64,000 nucleotides of DNA from Achromobacter aegrifaciens (GCF_902859735.1 NZ_CADIJY010000001.1:930001-994000); one strand, 5' to 3'; counted from the first letter of the stretch, positions 18,123 to 31,271 are shown. Numbers and translations are program-made. Notes: generated from the sequence alone by a model not told the origin.

Positions 18123-19157
18123 ATGACGCTGGCCTGTCGCATCCACGGGGCGCGCGACTTGCGCCTGGAACCGGACGAAGTCGCGCCGCTGGCGCCGCAC
18201 GAGGTGGAGCTGAGGCTGGGCGCCGCGGGCATCTGCGGATCCGACCTGCACTATTTCCTGCATGGCCGCGTGGGGGCCTTCGTCATCCGCGAACCCCTCA
18301 TCCCCGGTCATGAGGCGTCGGGCGTCGTGCTGCGCACGGGCGATGCCGTGCGGTCGGTGGCGCCGGGCATGAAGGTCGCCATCAATCCTTCCCATCCTTG
18401 CGGCGGCTGCGATTACTGCCGCGCCGGCCGCGACAATCTTTGCCGCAACATGCGCTTTCTCGGCAGCGCCAGCATCTATCCGCACGTGCAAGGCATGTTC
18501 CGCGAGCGCTTCGTCATGGGCGAACGCCAACTCACGCCGGTGCCGGAAGCAGACGTTACGCTGGGCGAGATCGCCTGTGCCGAGCCGCTGTCCATCGGCC
18601 TGCATGGCGTCAACCGGGCGGGTCCCATGATGGGCAAGCGCGTGCTGGTGACGGGCGGCGGCACCATAGGTTGCATGACCGTGCTCGCTGCCAGGCTGGC
18701 GGGCGCGGCCCACGTGACCGTGGCGGACGTGGCCGACCGGCCGCTGGACATGGCGCGCCAGGTCGGCGCCGACCTGGCCGTGCGCAGCGACCAGCTCGCG
18801 CCCGCCGATCTGACCGATATCGCCGACATCAGCATCGAGGCCGCCGGCAGCCCGGCGGCGCTGGCGACCTGCCTGACGGCGACGCGGCGCGGCGGCCGCA
18901 TCGTGCAAGTGGGAACGTTGCCCGCCGAGGGCATTGCGTTTCCGGCCAACAACATCATGGCGCGGGAGCTCGACTACGTCGGCGCGTTCCGCGCGGGCGT
19001 GGAGTTCGATTGGGCCGTGTCCTACCTGCGTACGCGCAAGGTGGACGTGCGGCCCCTGATGAGCGCGCAGTTGCCGTTGTCGCAGGCGTTCGAGGCCTTC
19101 GAGCTGGCGGCGGATCGCAGTCGCAGTACCAAGGTGCAACTTGTAGTTGAAGCGTGA
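18123..19157 (+). CDS. Zinc-dependent L-gulonate / L-idonate 5-dehydrogenase-like enzyme
   Basis: Medium-chain zinc alcohol dehydrogenase, 344 aa. Catalytic zinc ligands fit Cys38 (GICGSDLHYF) and His63 (PGHEASG). Structural zinc is held by Cys93, Cys96, Cys99 and Cys107. A Rossmann motif (VTGGGTIGCMT) is near residue 175. AAGGAG at 18108-18113 decides the ATG at 18123. Family members oxidise L-idonate to 5-ketogluconate or L-gulonate to D-fructuronate. Beside fructuronate reductase and mannonate dehydratase, the L-gulonate reaction would feed the same pathway; that assignment is inferred. Confidence 0.85.
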   Translation: MTLACRIHGARDLRLEPDEVAPLAPHEVELRLGAAGICGSDLHYFLHGRVGAFVIREPLIPGHEASGVVLRTGDAVRSVAPGMKVAINPSHPCGGCDYCRAGRDNLCRNMRFLGSASIYPHVQGMFRERFVMGERQLTPVPEADVTLGEIACAEPLSIGLHGVNRAGPMMGKRVLVTGGGTIGCMTVLAARLAGAAHVTVADVADRPLDMARQVGADLAVRSDQLAPADLTDIADISIEAAGSPAALATCLTATRRGGRIVQVGTLPAEGIAFPANNIMARELDYVGAFRAGVEFDWAVSYLRTRKVDVRPLMSAQLPLSQAFEAFELAADRSRSTKVQLVVEA

Positions 19158-19163
19158 CCCCGC

Positions 19164-19186
19164 TGGCGGCTCACCATGGGCCGCCA
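19164..19186 (+). other. Intercistronic hairpin (dehydrogenase-dctP)
   Basis: TGGCGGC (19164-19170) and GCCGCCA (19180-19186) form a perfect 7-bp stem with a 9-nt loop just after the dehydrogenase stop. No T-tract follows, so it is more likely an mRNA processing or stability element than a terminator. Confidence 0.5.
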
Positions 19187-19219
19187 CGCCGGGCATTCAA
19201 AAAACAACGAGGAGACGAC

Positions 19220-20194
19220 ATGAACCTAGGCAACGCCGTCAAGGCGCTGGTTGCCGCCCTGGCGCTCGCCGCCAGCGGCAGCGTAGTGGCGCAAACCAAG
19301 CTCAAGTGGGCCCACGTGTACGAAACATCCGAACCCTTCCATACCGCCTCCGTCTGGGCGGCGCAGGAAATCGGCAAGCGCACCAACGGCCGTTACCAGA
19401 TCGACGTATACCCGGCCTCGCAGCTGGGCAAGGAAAACGACATCAACCAGGGCCTGACCCTCGGTACGGTGGACATGATCATCTCCGGCTCCAGCTTCGC
19501 GGCCAAGAGCTTTCCCCGTATCGGCGTCACCTACTACCCCTACATCTTCCGCAATCCCGAGCACCTGATCGCCTACACGAAGAGCGATATCTACAAGGAA
19601 CTCACGCGCGGCTACGACGAGAAAAGCGGCAACCACATCGTCGCCACCACCTACTACGGCACGCGCCAGACCACGTCCAACCGACCATTCACCAAGTGTT
19701 CCGAAATGAAGGGCCTGAAGATCCGCGTGCCTGACGTGGCCGCCTATCTGGCCATGCCGCGCGCCTGCGGGGCCAACACCGCGCCGATCGCCTTCGCCGA
19801 GGTCTACCTGGCTTTGCAGAACGGCACCGTTGAGGCGCAGGAGAACCCGCTCACCACCATCGAGGCCAAGAAGTTCTACGAAGTGCAGAAGAACATCATC
19901 CTCACCGGCCATATCGTCGATCACCTGAACACGGTGATCTCGGGCAAGCTGTGGAAGAGCCTGTCCGACGAAGACAAGAAGATCTTTGCCGAAGTGGCGC
20001 AGCAGGCGGCCGAGAAGGCTTCCGCCGAGGTCGCCGAAAGCGAGAAGAAGATGGTCGAGGTGTTTCGCAAGCGCGGCCTGAACGTGGCGGAGGTGAACGT
20101 CCAGGACTTCCGCGACACCGTGCTGGAGAAAGTGCCGTTCAAGCAGTACGGCTACGAAAAATCGGATTGGGAACGGATCCAGGCCGTGAAGTAA
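19220..20194 (+). CDS. dctP: TRAP transporter substrate-binding protein (DctP family)
   Basis: Periplasmic binding protein, 324 aa, with a signal peptide ending ASGSVVAQ (about residue 24). It keeps the DctP ligand-binding region: the arginine of GLKIRVPD near 158 that grips a carboxylate, and FAEVYLALQNGTVEAQENPLTTI near 185-207. GAGGAGA just upstream supports the ATG at 19220. It delivers a sugar acid to the DctQ-DctM membrane pair coded next. The hairpin behind it could raise its level relative to the membrane subunits. Confidence 0.92.
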   Translation: MNLGNAVKALVAALALAASGSVVAQTKLKWAHVYETSEPFHTASVWAAQEIGKRTNGRYQIDVYPASQLGKENDINQGLTLGTVDMIISGSSFAAKSFPRIGVTYYPYIFRNPEHLIAYTKSDIYKELTRGYDEKSGNHIVATTYYGTRQTTSNRPFTKCSEMKGLKIRVPDVAAYLAMPRACGANTAPIAFAEVYLALQNGTVEAQENPLTTIEAKKFYEVQKNIILTGHIVDHLNTVISGKLWKSLSDEDKKIFAEVAQQAAEKASAEVAESEKKMVEVFRKRGLNVAEVNVQDFRDTVLEKVPFKQYGYEKSDWERIQAVK

Positions 20195-20202
20195 GCGCGC
20201 CC

Positions 20203-20221
20203 GGGGCCGCCCCGCGGCCCC
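20203..20221 (+). other. Intercistronic hairpin (dctP-dctQ)
   Basis: GGGGCCG (20203-20209) and CGGCCCC (20215-20221) pair perfectly around a 5-nt loop, nine bases after the dctP stop. It has no T-tract. A 3'-protective hairpin after a binding-protein gene is a known way to make that protein more abundant. Confidence 0.55.
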
Positions 20222-20257
20222 GCATCGACCCGTCCGACTCCGCACAAGGGGAACGCC

Positions 20258-20884
20258 ATGCATTCCGATGCCAAGGCCGCCGTGATGGCGGCCGCCAGCA
20301 ACAACCCTGTCCATCCCGCGGGGCACCAGCCGCCCGCCACGGCGCAGGAGATCGTCCAGAGTTTCGAGGAAGCCGATCATCACGAGGTCAGCCTGGCGGG
20401 CTACCAGCCCGAGGACTGGATCTGCCTGGGTATTTTCTGGACCATGGCGCTGCTGGTCTTCCTGCAGTTCTTTTCGCGCTATGTGCTTAACGACTCCTAC
20501 GCCTGGACCGAGGAACTGGCCGTCTATTGCCTGATCGGCGTGGTGTTCATAGGCTCGGCCATGTGCGTGCGCGCCTGCCGCCACATCCAGGTGGATTTCC
20601 TGTACCGCTACCTGCCGCGCCCTGTCGGTCGCACGCTGGCCACCGTCATCGACCTGCTGCGCACGGCGTTCTTCGGTTATGCGGTGTGGCTCACCTACCG
20701 CTACATCGCGCTGGTGGGCGACGAGCCCATGACCACGCTGTTCTGGAACAAGGCCTATGTCTACTGGATGGCGTTGGCGGGATTCGTCCTGATGTTCCTG
20801 CGCTCGGTGCAGGTGTCGATCTGCAATTGGCGCCAGGGCTACTCCATCCTGGAAAACCCCGCGGCCTACGAGTCGCAGGACTAG
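20258..20884 (+). CDS. dctQ: TRAP transporter small permease (DctQ family)
   Basis: A 208-aa inner-membrane protein with four hydrophobic segments after an unusually long polar N terminus of about 50 residues. The DctQ signature region is NDSYAWTEELAVYCLIGVVFIGSAMCVR. It pairs with the large permease coded 44 bases downstream. Confidence 0.9.
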   Translation: MHSDAKAAVMAAASNNPVHPAGHQPPATAQEIVQSFEEADHHEVSLAGYQPEDWICLGIFWTMALLVFLQFFSRYVLNDSYAWTEELAVYCLIGVVFIGSAMCVRACRHIQVDFLYRYLPRPVGRTLATVIDLLRTAFFGYAVWLTYRYIALVGDEPMTTLFWNKAYVYWMALAGFVLMFLRSVQVSICNWRQGYSILENPAAYESQD

Positions 20885-20899
20885 CCGGGGCGGCCCCGG
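20885..20899 (+). other. Short intercistronic hairpin (dctQ-dctM)
   Basis: CCGGGG (20885-20890) and CCCCGG (20894-20899) flank a 3-nt loop directly after the dctQ stop. It is the third such GC hairpin in this operon. Confidence 0.4.
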
Positions 20900-20928
20900 A
20901 ATCCGACAACGACAACCGGAAGCGAGAC

Positions 20929-23095
<2,167 letters not shown>

Positions 23096-23124
23096 ACATT
23101 TACTACACACATGAGGAACATGCG

Positions 23125-23991
23125 ATGAAACTGTTGCGCTATGGTGCGAAAGGCGCGGAGAAGCCCGGAATGCTGGACGCCCGCGGGCAGGTGCGGGACC
23201 TGTCGGCGGTCCTGCCGGACATAGGCGCCGCCACGCTCACGCGCGCCGGCCTTGCGCCGCTGCGCGCGCTGGACCCGGCCAGCCTGCCGCTGGTGGATCG
23301 CCCGGGCCGCCTGGCTCCACCCTGGAGCGGCATGGGCAAGTTCATCTGCATCGGTCTGAACTACGCCGACCACGCAGCGGAGTCGGGCCTGCCGGTGCCG
23401 GCCGAGCCTGTGGTCTTCATGAAGCCCACCTCGGCCGTGGTCGGCTGCAACGATCCTGTGGTGCTGCCGCAGGACTCCGTCAAGACCGACTGGGAAGTCG
23501 AGCTGGGCGTGGTGATCGGCGAGCGGGCCCGCTACGTCAGCGAGGCGGACGCCATGAAGCACGTGGCCGGTTATTGCGTGGTCAACGACGTGTCCGAGCG
23601 TGAATACCAGATCGAGCGCGGCGGTACCTGGGACAAGGGCAAGGGCTGCGATACCTTCGGCCCGGTCGGCCCGTGGCTGGTCACCGCCGACGAGATCGCC
23701 GACCCGCAGGCGCTGGACATGTGGCTGGACGTCAATGGCAAGCGCTATCAGAACGGCAGCACCCGCACCATGGTGTTCGGCGTGGCGCAACTGGTGTCCT
23801 ACGTCAGCCGCTTCATGACCCTGTACCCGGGAGACCTGATCAGCACCGGCACGCCGCCGGGCGTGGGCATGGGCCAGAAGCCGGCGCCCGTGTACCTGAA
23901 GGCCGGCGACGAGATGCGGCTGGGCATTGCCGGCCTGGGCGAACAGCAGCAGCGCGTCCACGCCTGGGATCCTGCGCTGATCGACGGTTAG
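23125..23991 (+). CDS. FAH-family hydrolase, probable 2,4-diketo-3-deoxy sugar-acid hydrolase
   Basis: A 288-aa member of the fumarylacetoacetate hydrolase family. The metal site is visible: Glu124 and Glu126 (WEVELGVVIG) and Asp155 (VVNDVSERE), with His83 in NYADHAAE as a catalytic candidate. The family cleaves C-C bonds of diketo acids. In established rhamnonate/fuconate and pentonate routes it releases pyruvate plus lactate or glycolate. After the SDR here it could release pyruvate plus glycerate from a six-carbon acid. ATG at 23125 is preceded by GAGGAA. Confidence 0.85.
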   Translation: MKLLRYGAKGAEKPGMLDARGQVRDLSAVLPDIGAATLTRAGLAPLRALDPASLPLVDRPGRLAPPWSGMGKFICIGLNYADHAAESGLPVPAEPVVFMKPTSAVVGCNDPVVLPQDSVKTDWEVELGVVIGERARYVSEADAMKHVAGYCVVNDVSEREYQIERGGTWDKGKGCDTFGPVGPWLVTADEIADPQALDMWLDVNGKRYQNGSTRTMVFGVAQLVSYVSRFMTLYPGDLISTGTPPGVGMGQKPAPVYLKAGDEMRLGIAGLGEQQQRVHAWDPALIDG

Positions 23992-24017
23992 CGGCGCGAG
24001 AACGCCAGGAGGCATTC

Positions 24018-25553
24018 ATGTCTGAAACCGATACCGCCGTCATACGCATCCACCCGGCGGACAATGTGGTGATCGCCAGGCGCCAGCTGGCCGGCGGCAC
24101 GCGCCTGGCTGGCGAAGACGTCGTCGTGCGCGGCCTGGTGCCGCCAGGGCACAAGGTGGCAACGCGCGCCATCGCCGCGGGCGAGCCGGTGCGCCGCTAC
24201 AACCAGATCATCGGTGTCGCGCGCTGCGACATCGCGCCCGGCGCGCATGTCCACACGCACAACCTGGAGTTCTCCGACTTCGAGCGCGATTACGCCGTGG
24301 GCGTCGACGCGCGCGCCACCGATTACGTCGACGCGCCCGCGCAGTTCGACGGCATCGTGCGCGCCGACGGCCGCGTCGCCACGCGCAACTACATCGGCAT
24401 CCTCACCAGCGTGAACTGTTCGGCCACCGCCGCGCGCGCGATCGCCGACCATTTCCGTCGCGATATCCATCCGGACGCGCTGGCGGCCTATCCCAACGTG
24501 GACGGAGTGGTGGCGCTGACGCATGGCGCCGGCTGTGCCACGGGCAGCGAGGGCGAACCGCTGCGCCTCTTGCGCCGCACGCTGGGCGGCTACGCCCGCC
24601 ATCCCAATTTCGCGGGGCTGCTGGTGCTGGGCCTGGGCTGCGAAACCAACCAGATCGGCGGCCTGATGGAGCAGGAGGGGCTGCGCGAGAGCGGCTTGCT
24701 GCATACCTTCAACATCCAGGAGACCGGCGGCACGCGCAAGACCGTGGAGCATGGCATTGAACTGGTGCGCGCCATGCTGGCGCAGGCCGACCGCGTCCAG
24801 CGCCAGCCAGTGCCTGCAAGCATGTTGACCGTGGGCCTGCAATGCGGCGGGTCCGACGGCTATTCGGGCATCAGCGCCAATCCGGCGCTGGGCGCCGCAG
24901 TGGACCTGCTGGTACGCCATGGCGGCAGCGCCATCCTGTCGGAGACGCCGGAGATCTATGGCGGCGAGCACCTGCTGACCCGGCGCGCCGCCACGCCCGA
25001 AGTCGCGGCCAAGCTGCTGGCCCGGCTGCGCTGGTGGGAGGACTACTGCGCCCGCAACGATGCGGAAATGGACAACAACCCCTCGGCCGGCAACAAGGCG
25101 GGCGGGCTGACCACCATCCTGGAGAAATCCCTGGGCGCCATCGCCAAGAGCGGCACGACCCGCCTGGCCGACGTGTACGAATACGCCGAAACGGTGAGGG
25201 CGCGCGGGTTGGTGTTCATGGATACGCCGGGCTACGACCCGGTGTCCGCCACCGGCCAGGTCGCGGGCGGCGCCAACCTGATCTGCTTCACCACCGGCCG
25301 CGGCTCGGCCTACGGCTGTGCGCCCGCGCCGTCCTTGAAGCTGTCGACCAACACGGCGCTGTGGCAACGGCAGTCCGATGACATCGACATCAATTGCGGC
25401 GAAGTGGTTGACGGCGCGCAAAGCGTGGCCGGCATGGGCGAGCGCATATTCCGTCTGATGCTGGAAACAGCCTCGGGCCGGCGCACGCGCAGCGAGGAAC
25501 ATGGCTACGGCCAGAACGAGTTCGTGCCTTGGCAGTTGGGCGCGGTGATGTAG
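24018..25553 (+). CDS. uxaA: Altronate dehydratase family protein (UxaA, full length)
   Basis: Dehydrates D-altronate to KDG in galacturonate-type pathways. A 511-aa full-length member: an N-terminal SAF domain (about 1-95, [30 protein letters not shown]), then the catalytic part with [46 protein letters not shown] and GAPAPS-like [12 protein letters not shown] motifs typical of UxaA/GarD. An AGGAGG site lies 12 bases upstream. A relative acting on another aldonate cannot be excluded. Confidence 0.88.
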   Translation: MSETDTAVIRIHPADNVVIARRQLAGGTRLAGEDVVVRGLVPPGHKVATRAIAAGEPVRRYNQIIGVARCDIAPGAHVHTHNLEFSDFERDYAVGVDARATDYVDAPAQFDGIVRADGRVATRNYIGILTSVNCSATAARAIADHFRRDIHPDALAAYPNVDGVVALTHGAGCATGSEGEPLRLLRRTLGGYARHPNFAGLLVLGLGCETNQIGGLMEQEGLRESGLLHTFNIQETGGTRKTVEHGIELVRAMLAQADRVQRQPVPASMLTVGLQCGGSDGYSGISANPALGAAVDLLVRHGGSAILSETPEIYGGEHLLTRRAATPEVAAKLLARLRWWEDYCARNDAEMDNNPSAGNKAGGLTTILEKSLGAIAKSGTTRLADVYEYAETVRARGLVFMDTPGYDPVSATGQVAGGANLICFTTGRGSAYGCAPAPSLKLSTNTALWQRQSDDIDINCGEVVDGAQSVAGMGERIFRLMLETASGRRTRSEEHGYGQNEFVPWQLGAVM

Positions 25554-25599
25554 GCGCCCGGCGTCGGCCAGGGGTTTCCAGCATTCCACAGGACCATTC

Positions 25600-26811
25600 A
25601 TGAAGATTACCCAAGCGCGCGTCATCGTCTGCAGCCCCGGCCGCAATTTCGTTACCTTGAAGATCGAAACCGATGAAGGCCTGTACGGCATCGGCGATGC
25701 CACGCTCAATGGCCGTGAGCTGGCCGTGGCGGCCTACCTGACCGAGCACGTGATTCCCTGCCTCATCGGCCGCGATCCGCAGCAGATCGAGGATATCTGG
25801 CAGTACCTGTACCGCGGCGCATATTGGCGGCGCGGTCCGGTCACCATGTCCGCGATCGCCGCCGTGGACACGGCCTTGTGGGACATCAAGGCCAAGGCCG
25901 CAGGCATGCCGCTGTACCAGTTGCTGGGCGGCAAGAGCCGTTCGGGCGTCATGGTCTACGGCCACGCCAATGGCCGCGACATCGACGAAACCGTGGACGA
26001 GGTGCTGCGCTACCGCGAGATGGGCTATCTGGCCATCCGCGCGCAAAGCGGGGTGCCGGGCCTGAACTCGGTCTATGGCGTGGGGCGCGGCCGCATGTTC
26101 TACGAACCCGCCGACGGGTCCTTGCCCTCCGAGCATGATTGGTCCACGGAAAAGTATCTGGACCACGCGCCGCGCCTGTTCCAGCGGGTGCGCGACGCAG
26201 TGGGCTGGGACACCCATCTGCTGCACGATGTGCATCACCGGCTCACGCCCATCGAGGCCGGCCGCCTGGGCAAGTCGCTGGAGCCCTACCGCCTGTTCTG
26301 GATGGAGGACGCCACGCCCGCGGAAAACCAGGAAGCCTTCCGGCTGATCCGCCAGCACACGGTCACGCCGATCGCGGTGGGCGAAGTCTTCAACACCATC
26401 TGGGACTGCAAGGACCTGATCGAAAACCAGCTGATCGACTACATCCGCGCCACGGTGGTGCATGCGGGCGGCATCACGCATCTGCGCCGCATTGCCGATC
26501 TGGCCGCGCTCTATCAGGTGCGGACCGGCTGCCATGGCGCCACCGACCTGTCGCCAGCCTGCATGGGAGCCGCTCTGCATTTCGACCTGTGGGTGCCGAA
26601 TTTCGGCATCCAGGAGTACATGCGGCACACGGACGAAACGGACGCAGTGTTTCCCCATGCTTACAGCTTCAATCAGGGCATGCTATACCCTGGCGACGCG
26701 CCGGGCCATGGTGTCGACATCGACGAAAAGCTCGCCGCCAGATATCCCTACCAACGCGCCTACCTGCCGGTCAACCGGCAGGCGCATGATGGCGCACTAT
26801 GGCACTGGTAA
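25600..26811 (+). CDS. manD: D-mannonate dehydratase (enolase superfamily, ManD type)
   Basis: Converts D-mannonate to KDG. At 403 aa it has the usual ManD length. The N-terminal capping domain begins [30 protein letters not shown]. The barrel carries the ManD patterns [47 protein letters not shown] and [10 protein letters not shown] (the last with the catalytic His). The three metal ligands fit Asp in HDVHH, Glu in MEDAT and Glu in VGEVFN. The ManD subgroup includes mannonate- and gluconate-acting enzymes, but the neighbouring fructuronate reductase favours mannonate. Confidence 0.92.
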   Translation: MKITQARVIVCSPGRNFVTLKIETDEGLYGIGDATLNGRELAVAAYLTEHVIPCLIGRDPQQIEDIWQYLYRGAYWRRGPVTMSAIAAVDTALWDIKAKAAGMPLYQLLGGKSRSGVMVYGHANGRDIDETVDEVLRYREMGYLAIRAQSGVPGLNSVYGVGRGRMFYEPADGSLPSEHDWSTEKYLDHAPRLFQRVRDAVGWDTHLLHDVHHRLTPIEAGRLGKSLEPYRLFWMEDATPAENQEAFRLIRQHTVTPIAVGEVFNTIWDCKDLIENQLIDYIRATVVHAGGITHLRRIADLAALYQVRTGCHGATDLSPACMGAALHFDLWVPNFGIQEYMRHTDETDAVFPHAYSFNQGMLYPGDAPGHGVDIDEKLAARYPYQRAYLPVNRQAHDGALWHW

Positions 26812-26814
26812 TCC

Positions 26815-28377
26815 ATGCTCGAACGTTTGAATTCGGAGTCCCTGGCGCATCTGCCCGAGGACGTGGAATCTCCCGCCTATGACCGCAGCCGGGTCACGCC
26901 CGGCATCGTGCATCTGGGCATAGGCGCTTTCCACCGCGCCCACCAGGCGGTGGTGACGGACCTGGCCATGGCCGCCAGCGGGGACCTGAGTTGGGGCATC
27001 GTGGGCGTTTCGCTGCGCAGCCCCGCCACGCGCGACGCGCTGACGCCGCAGGACGGCCTGTACACCCTGGCGCTGCGCGACGCCGGCCCGGATGGGCAGT
27101 TGCGGGAACAGTTGCGGGTGGTCGGGTCTGTGTTGCGGGTCGTGGTGGCCGAGGAAGATCCCCAGGCGGTGCTGGAGCGCATCGCGTCCGCCCAGACGCG
27201 CATCGTCAGCCTGACCGTCACCGAGAAGGGCTACAGCCACGAACCGTCCACCGGCCACCTGCGCTGGGATGACCCGGACATCGTGCACGACCTTGCGCAT
27301 CCGGTCAGGCCGCGCAGCACCATCGGCATCCTGGTGTACGGCCTGGCGCTGCGGCGCGAACGCAGCTTGCCCCCCGTCACGCTGCTGTCCTGCGACAACC
27401 TGCACGCCAACGGTGACACGCTGCGCAGCCTGGTGCTGGCCTTCGCCTTGCGGGTCGACGTGGGCCTGACCGCATGGATCGACAACAACTGCACTTTTCC
27501 GAATTCCATGGTGGACCGCATCGTGCCGGGCACGCAGGACGAAGACCGCGCGCGCGTGGCAGAGCGCCTGGGATTCGAGGACGCCTGGCCGGTGGTGGGT
27601 GAACCCTTCCTCAACTGGGTCATCGAGGACAAGTTCGCGGCCGGCAGGCCTGCCTGGGACGCGGCCGGCGCGAACTTTGTGCGCAACGCGGCGCCGTACG
27701 AACGCCTGAAGCTGCGCATGGTCAACGCGCCGCATTCCGCGTTCGCGTACCTGGGCTCGATGCTGGGTCTGCGCACCAATAGCGAAGCCGCCGCGACGCC
27801 GGCGCTGCGCCGCTATGTGGACGACATGATGCGGCTGGAGCTTGCGCCCACGCTGCGCGGCGTTCCGGGATCAGGGCTGGATGAGTATCGCCAGCGCTTC
27901 CTGGCGCGGGTGTCCAATCCGGCGCTGCCTCACCTCACCCGGCAGGTCGCGATGGATGGTTCGCAGAAGGTGCCGCAGCGCCTGCTGGCCGCCATCCGCG
28001 ACCGCAAGCAACGGGGCGACGATTTCAGCCGGCTGGCCATGTCCGTAGCCGCCTGGCTGCATTACCTGCGCGGATACGACGAGCAGGGCAACACTTATGC
28101 CATCCAGGATCCGCTGGCCGGCGCGCTTGCCAAACTGCTGGCGCGCGCCGAGGTGGCCGCAACGGCTTCGGCTCCCTCCCAGGCAGCGCATCGGCGCGCC
28201 ACGGTGATGGCGGGATTCCGGCCTGTTTTCGGCGACCTGGGCAGCAAGCCCGTATTTGTCGAGGCGCTGGCCCTGCAGCTGGAACGCCTGCGGACGCTCG
28301 GCGTGCTGGGCGCGCTGGAGGCGCTGGAGCAGGACGCGGCGAGGGAAGACTCGGCGCAGCCCGTGCCGGCCGCTTGA
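26815..28377 (+). CDS. uxuB: Mannitol dehydrogenase family protein, probable fructuronate reductase
   Basis: Polyol-specific long-chain dehydrogenase, 520 aa. The NAD-binding start VHLGIGAFHRAHQAVV is near residue 31. The catalytic region includes CDNLHANGDTL, NNCTFPNSMVDRIVPGT near 222 and KLRMVNAPHSAFAYLG near 300 (the Lys/Asn/His set). Substrates in the family are mannitol, arabinitol, fructuronate and tagaturonate. Four bases after a mannonate dehydratase gene, D-fructuronate to D-mannonate is the best fit. A slightly long C-terminal tail is present. Confidence 0.87.
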   Translation: MLERLNSESLAHLPEDVESPAYDRSRVTPGIVHLGIGAFHRAHQAVVTDLAMAASGDLSWGIVGVSLRSPATRDALTPQDGLYTLALRDAGPDGQLREQLRVVGSVLRVVVAEEDPQAVLERIASAQTRIVSLTVTEKGYSHEPSTGHLRWDDPDIVHDLAHPVRPRSTIGILVYGLALRRERSLPPVTLLSCDNLHANGDTLRSLVLAFALRVDVGLTAWIDNNCTFPNSMVDRIVPGTQDEDRARVAERLGFEDAWPVVGEPFLNWVIEDKFAAGRPAWDAAGANFVRNAAPYERLKLRMVNAPHSAFAYLGSMLGLRTNSEAAATPALRRYVDDMMRLELAPTLRGVPGSGLDEYRQRFLARVSNPALPHLTRQVAMDGSQKVPQRLLAAIRDRKQRGDDFSRLAMSVAAWLHYLRGYDEQGNTYAIQDPLAGALAKLLARAEVAATASAPSQAAHRRATVMAGFRPVFGDLGSKPVFVEALALQLERLRTLGVLGALEALEQDAAREDSAQPVPAA

Positions 28378-28379
28378 CC

Positions 28380-28399
28380 GCTGGCGGCGCGCCGCCAGC
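28380..28399. other. Perfect 20-bp palindrome between uxuB and the Ldh2-type gene
   Basis: GCTGGCGGCG and CGCCGCCAGC are exact reverse complements with no spacer, three bases after the uxuB stop. It could fold as an mRNA hairpin or be bound as DNA. No T-tract follows, and the next gene starts 18 bases later. Confidence 0.55.
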
Positions 28400-28417
28400 A
28401 TCCATAAGGAGCGCAGC

Positions 28418-29482
28418 ATGGCAAGGTCGGAAGGCGTGGGCGCGGCGCATTGGCAGGAATGGGGCGAAGCGTGCTTGCGGGTCCTGGATTTCAATGACGA
28501 CGACGGCCACTGCCTGGCGTCCAGCCTGGCGCAGACCAGCCTGTGGGGCATTGACTCGCATGGCATCGCGCGGCTGCCGCACTACCTGAACCGGGTCGTC
28601 CATGGCTCCATCCTGGCGCGGCCACAAATCCGTATCGAGCAGAGCGGGGCGGCTTGTGCGCAGGTGCATGGCGGCAGGGGCCATGGCATCGTGGTGGCGC
28701 ACCGGGCCAACGAGACGGCCATGGCGCTGGCGCGCGAGGCGGGCGTGGGCGCCGTCGGCGTCAGCGACTCTTCGCATTGCGGAGCCATCGGCCTGTACAC
28801 GCGCGCGGCTGCTCGGCAAGGGCTGATCGGCATGGCCTACACGCATTCCGATTCCATTGCCGCACCGTTCGGCGGCCGGCAACCGTATTTCGGCACCAAT
28901 CCCATTTCTTTCGCTTTCCCCAGACAGGATGGCGAGCCGCTGTGCCTGGACATGGCGACGACTTCAATCCCGTGGAACCGGGTCATGAACGCGCGTCGTG
29001 ATGGCGCGGAACTGCCCGCGGGCGTAGCGCTGGATGCCGCGGGGCATAGCGTGACCGACGCGGAGCGTGTCCGCGCCTTGACGCCCTTGGGCGGCGACTA
29101 CGGCCACAAAGGCTACGGCTTGGCGATGATGGTCGAGCTCTTATGCGGGCCGCTCAACGGCAATCCCCATGGACCGCACATCGGTCCCATGTACGAGCAG
29201 TTGGATCGTCCGCGCGAACTGGGGGCGTTTTTCATCGTCATCGATCCCGCTCGGTTCGCGGGCGGCGCGACGTTGGCCGCCGTGGTGGCGGGCATGGCGG
29301 CCGAACTGGCGGCGCAGCCCGGTTCGCCATGCATGCCGGGCGATCCCGAACTGGCCTCGCAGGCGCAGCGCCAGGCCGCGGGGATTCCGGTGCCGCCGGC
29401 CTTGAAGGCCGAAATGGCCGAATGGAGCGCCAGGTTGGGGCTTGCGCTGCCGCCGTTCACACCGCTGGACGGCCAGGCCTGA
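28418..29482 (+). CDS. Malate/L-lactate (Ldh2) family dehydrogenase
   Basis: A 354-aa NAD(P)-dependent 2-hydroxyacid oxidoreductase of the YlbC/Ldh2 fold. Markers are the catalytic region DSHGIARLPHYL near residue 47, VGVSDSSHCGAIG near 110, FGGRQPYFGTNPISFAFP near 150 and GDYGHKGYGLAMMVELLCG near 228. Family members act on malate, sulfolactate, ureidoglycolate or diketogulonate. As the last gene of the sugar-acid operon it probably reduces or oxidises an intermediate or a product such as a 2-keto or 2-hydroxy acid. The exact substrate is open. ATG at 28418 follows AAGGAG. Confidence 0.85.
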   Translation: MARSEGVGAAHWQEWGEACLRVLDFNDDDGHCLASSLAQTSLWGIDSHGIARLPHYLNRVVHGSILARPQIRIEQSGAACAQVHGGRGHGIVVAHRANETAMALAREAGVGAVGVSDSSHCGAIGLYTRAAARQGLIGMAYTHSDSIAAPFGGRQPYFGTNPISFAFPRQDGEPLCLDMATTSIPWNRVMNARRDGAELPAGVALDAAGHSVTDAERVRALTPLGGDYGHKGYGLAMMVELLCGPLNGNPHGPHIGPMYEQLDRPRELGAFFIVIDPARFAGGATLAAVVAGMAAELAAQPGSPCMPGDPELASQAQRQAAGIPVPPALKAEMAEWSARLGLALPPFTPLDGQA

Positions 29483-29510
29483 GCGCAGCCGTCCCGCTAC
29501 GCAGGAAGCG

Positions 29511-30512
29511 TCAGCGGACCAGGCCGAAGAACTCCATCGTGTTGCGGCTCAGAATCTTCTGCTGCACGTCCGGCAGCAGGCCAGCGTGGGTCACCAGCTT
29601 GCCCACTTCCTGTTCGCCCAGGGGATAGGGGTAGTCGGAACCCAGCAGCACCCGGTCTTCGCCCATTACGTCGATCAGCAGGCGCAGCGCGCGCGGGTCG
29701 AACACCGCGCTGTCGGTGTAGAAGCGGTCGGTGTACGAAGAGGGCAGCTGCGGACAGTCCTGGCGGATGATGTCGCGATGGCGCCAGGCATTGTCCACGC
29801 GGCCCAGCAGGAAGGCGAAGCTGCCGCCGCCGTGCGCGAAACAGAGCTTCAGGCTGCGCGGGATGCGCTCGAATGCGCCGGACAGGATCAGCGACAGGAT
29901 GCCCAGCTGGGTTTCAGCGGGCATGGAGACCAGCCACGGCAACATCCATTTCTTCATGCGGCCGTCGGTCATCATGTCCCAGGGATGCACCAGCACCGGG
30001 ATGTGATCGTTGGCGCAGTGGATCAGGAACTGCACCAGGGTCTCGTCGTCCAGGTCGCGCGGGCCGACGTGGTTGCCGATCTGCACGCCCAGGTGGCCGG
30101 CGGCGCGGGCGCGCGACGCTTCCTTGCAGGCCAGCTCCAGATCCTGCAGCGGCACCTGCGCCAGCGCCTTCAGGCGCGCTGGCGCATGGGCGCAGTGTTC
30201 CAGCGCCAGGTCGTTCATGCGCGCCGCCCAGTCGGCGGCGGCCCGGGCCGGATAGGAGTAGCCGAACATGATGGGCGTCGCACAGAGGATCTGCAGGTCT
30301 ACGCCGTTGCGGTCCATCTGTTCCAGGCGCAGGGCCGGGTCCCACAAGGTGGCGTCCACCGGGCGGAACGGGCGGTCACCCGCCATGATCTGGCCGCTCG
30401 AACCGTCGCCGTCCAGCCGCAGCCAGGGCGCGTTGACGGGGTCCAGCGCCGCCGCTTCCTGCCGGGTGATCGGCGGGAAGAAGTGCGCGTGCATGTCGAT
30501 TTTCTGGGTCAT
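29511..30512 (-). CDS. nbaD: 2-amino-3-carboxymuconate-6-semialdehyde decarboxylase
   Basis: Amidohydrolase-fold decarboxylase (ACMSD), 333 aa, converting the ring-cleavage product of 3-hydroxyanthranilate to 2-aminomuconate semialdehyde. The metal motif HAH is at residues 8-10 (DMHAHFFPP). Further ligands fit HPWDMM near 177, [16 protein letters not shown] near 225 and [11 protein letters not shown] near 293. It lies 68 bases downstream of the 3-hydroxyanthranilate dioxygenase gene. The start at 30512 was chosen because residues before it do not resemble the family. Confidence 0.93.
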   Translation of the reverse strand: MTQKIDMHAHFFPPITRQEAAALDPVNAPWLRLDGDGSSGQIMAGDRPFRPVDATLWDPALRLEQMDRNGVDLQILCATPIMFGYSYPARAAADWAARMNDLALEHCAHAPARLKALAQVPLQDLELACKEASRARAAGHLGVQIGNHVGPRDLDDETLVQFLIHCANDHIPVLVHPWDMMTDGRMKKWMLPWLVSMPAETQLGILSLILSGAFERIPRSLKLCFAHGGGSFAFLLGRVDNAWRHRDIIRQDCPQLPSSYTDRFYTDSAVFDPRALRLLIDVMGEDRVLLGSDYPYPLGEQEVGKLVTHAGLLPDVQQKILSRNTMEFFGLVR

Positions 30513-30580
30513 GTGCAAAGGAAAAGAAGTCGGTCGGGCGCGTGGCGGTGTGGCGCAAGATCGGGCAAAAGGAACCGCCC

Positions 30581-31243
<663 letters not shown>

Positions 31244-31271
31244 CTATGGCGGGATAACCCTGACCTGTCTG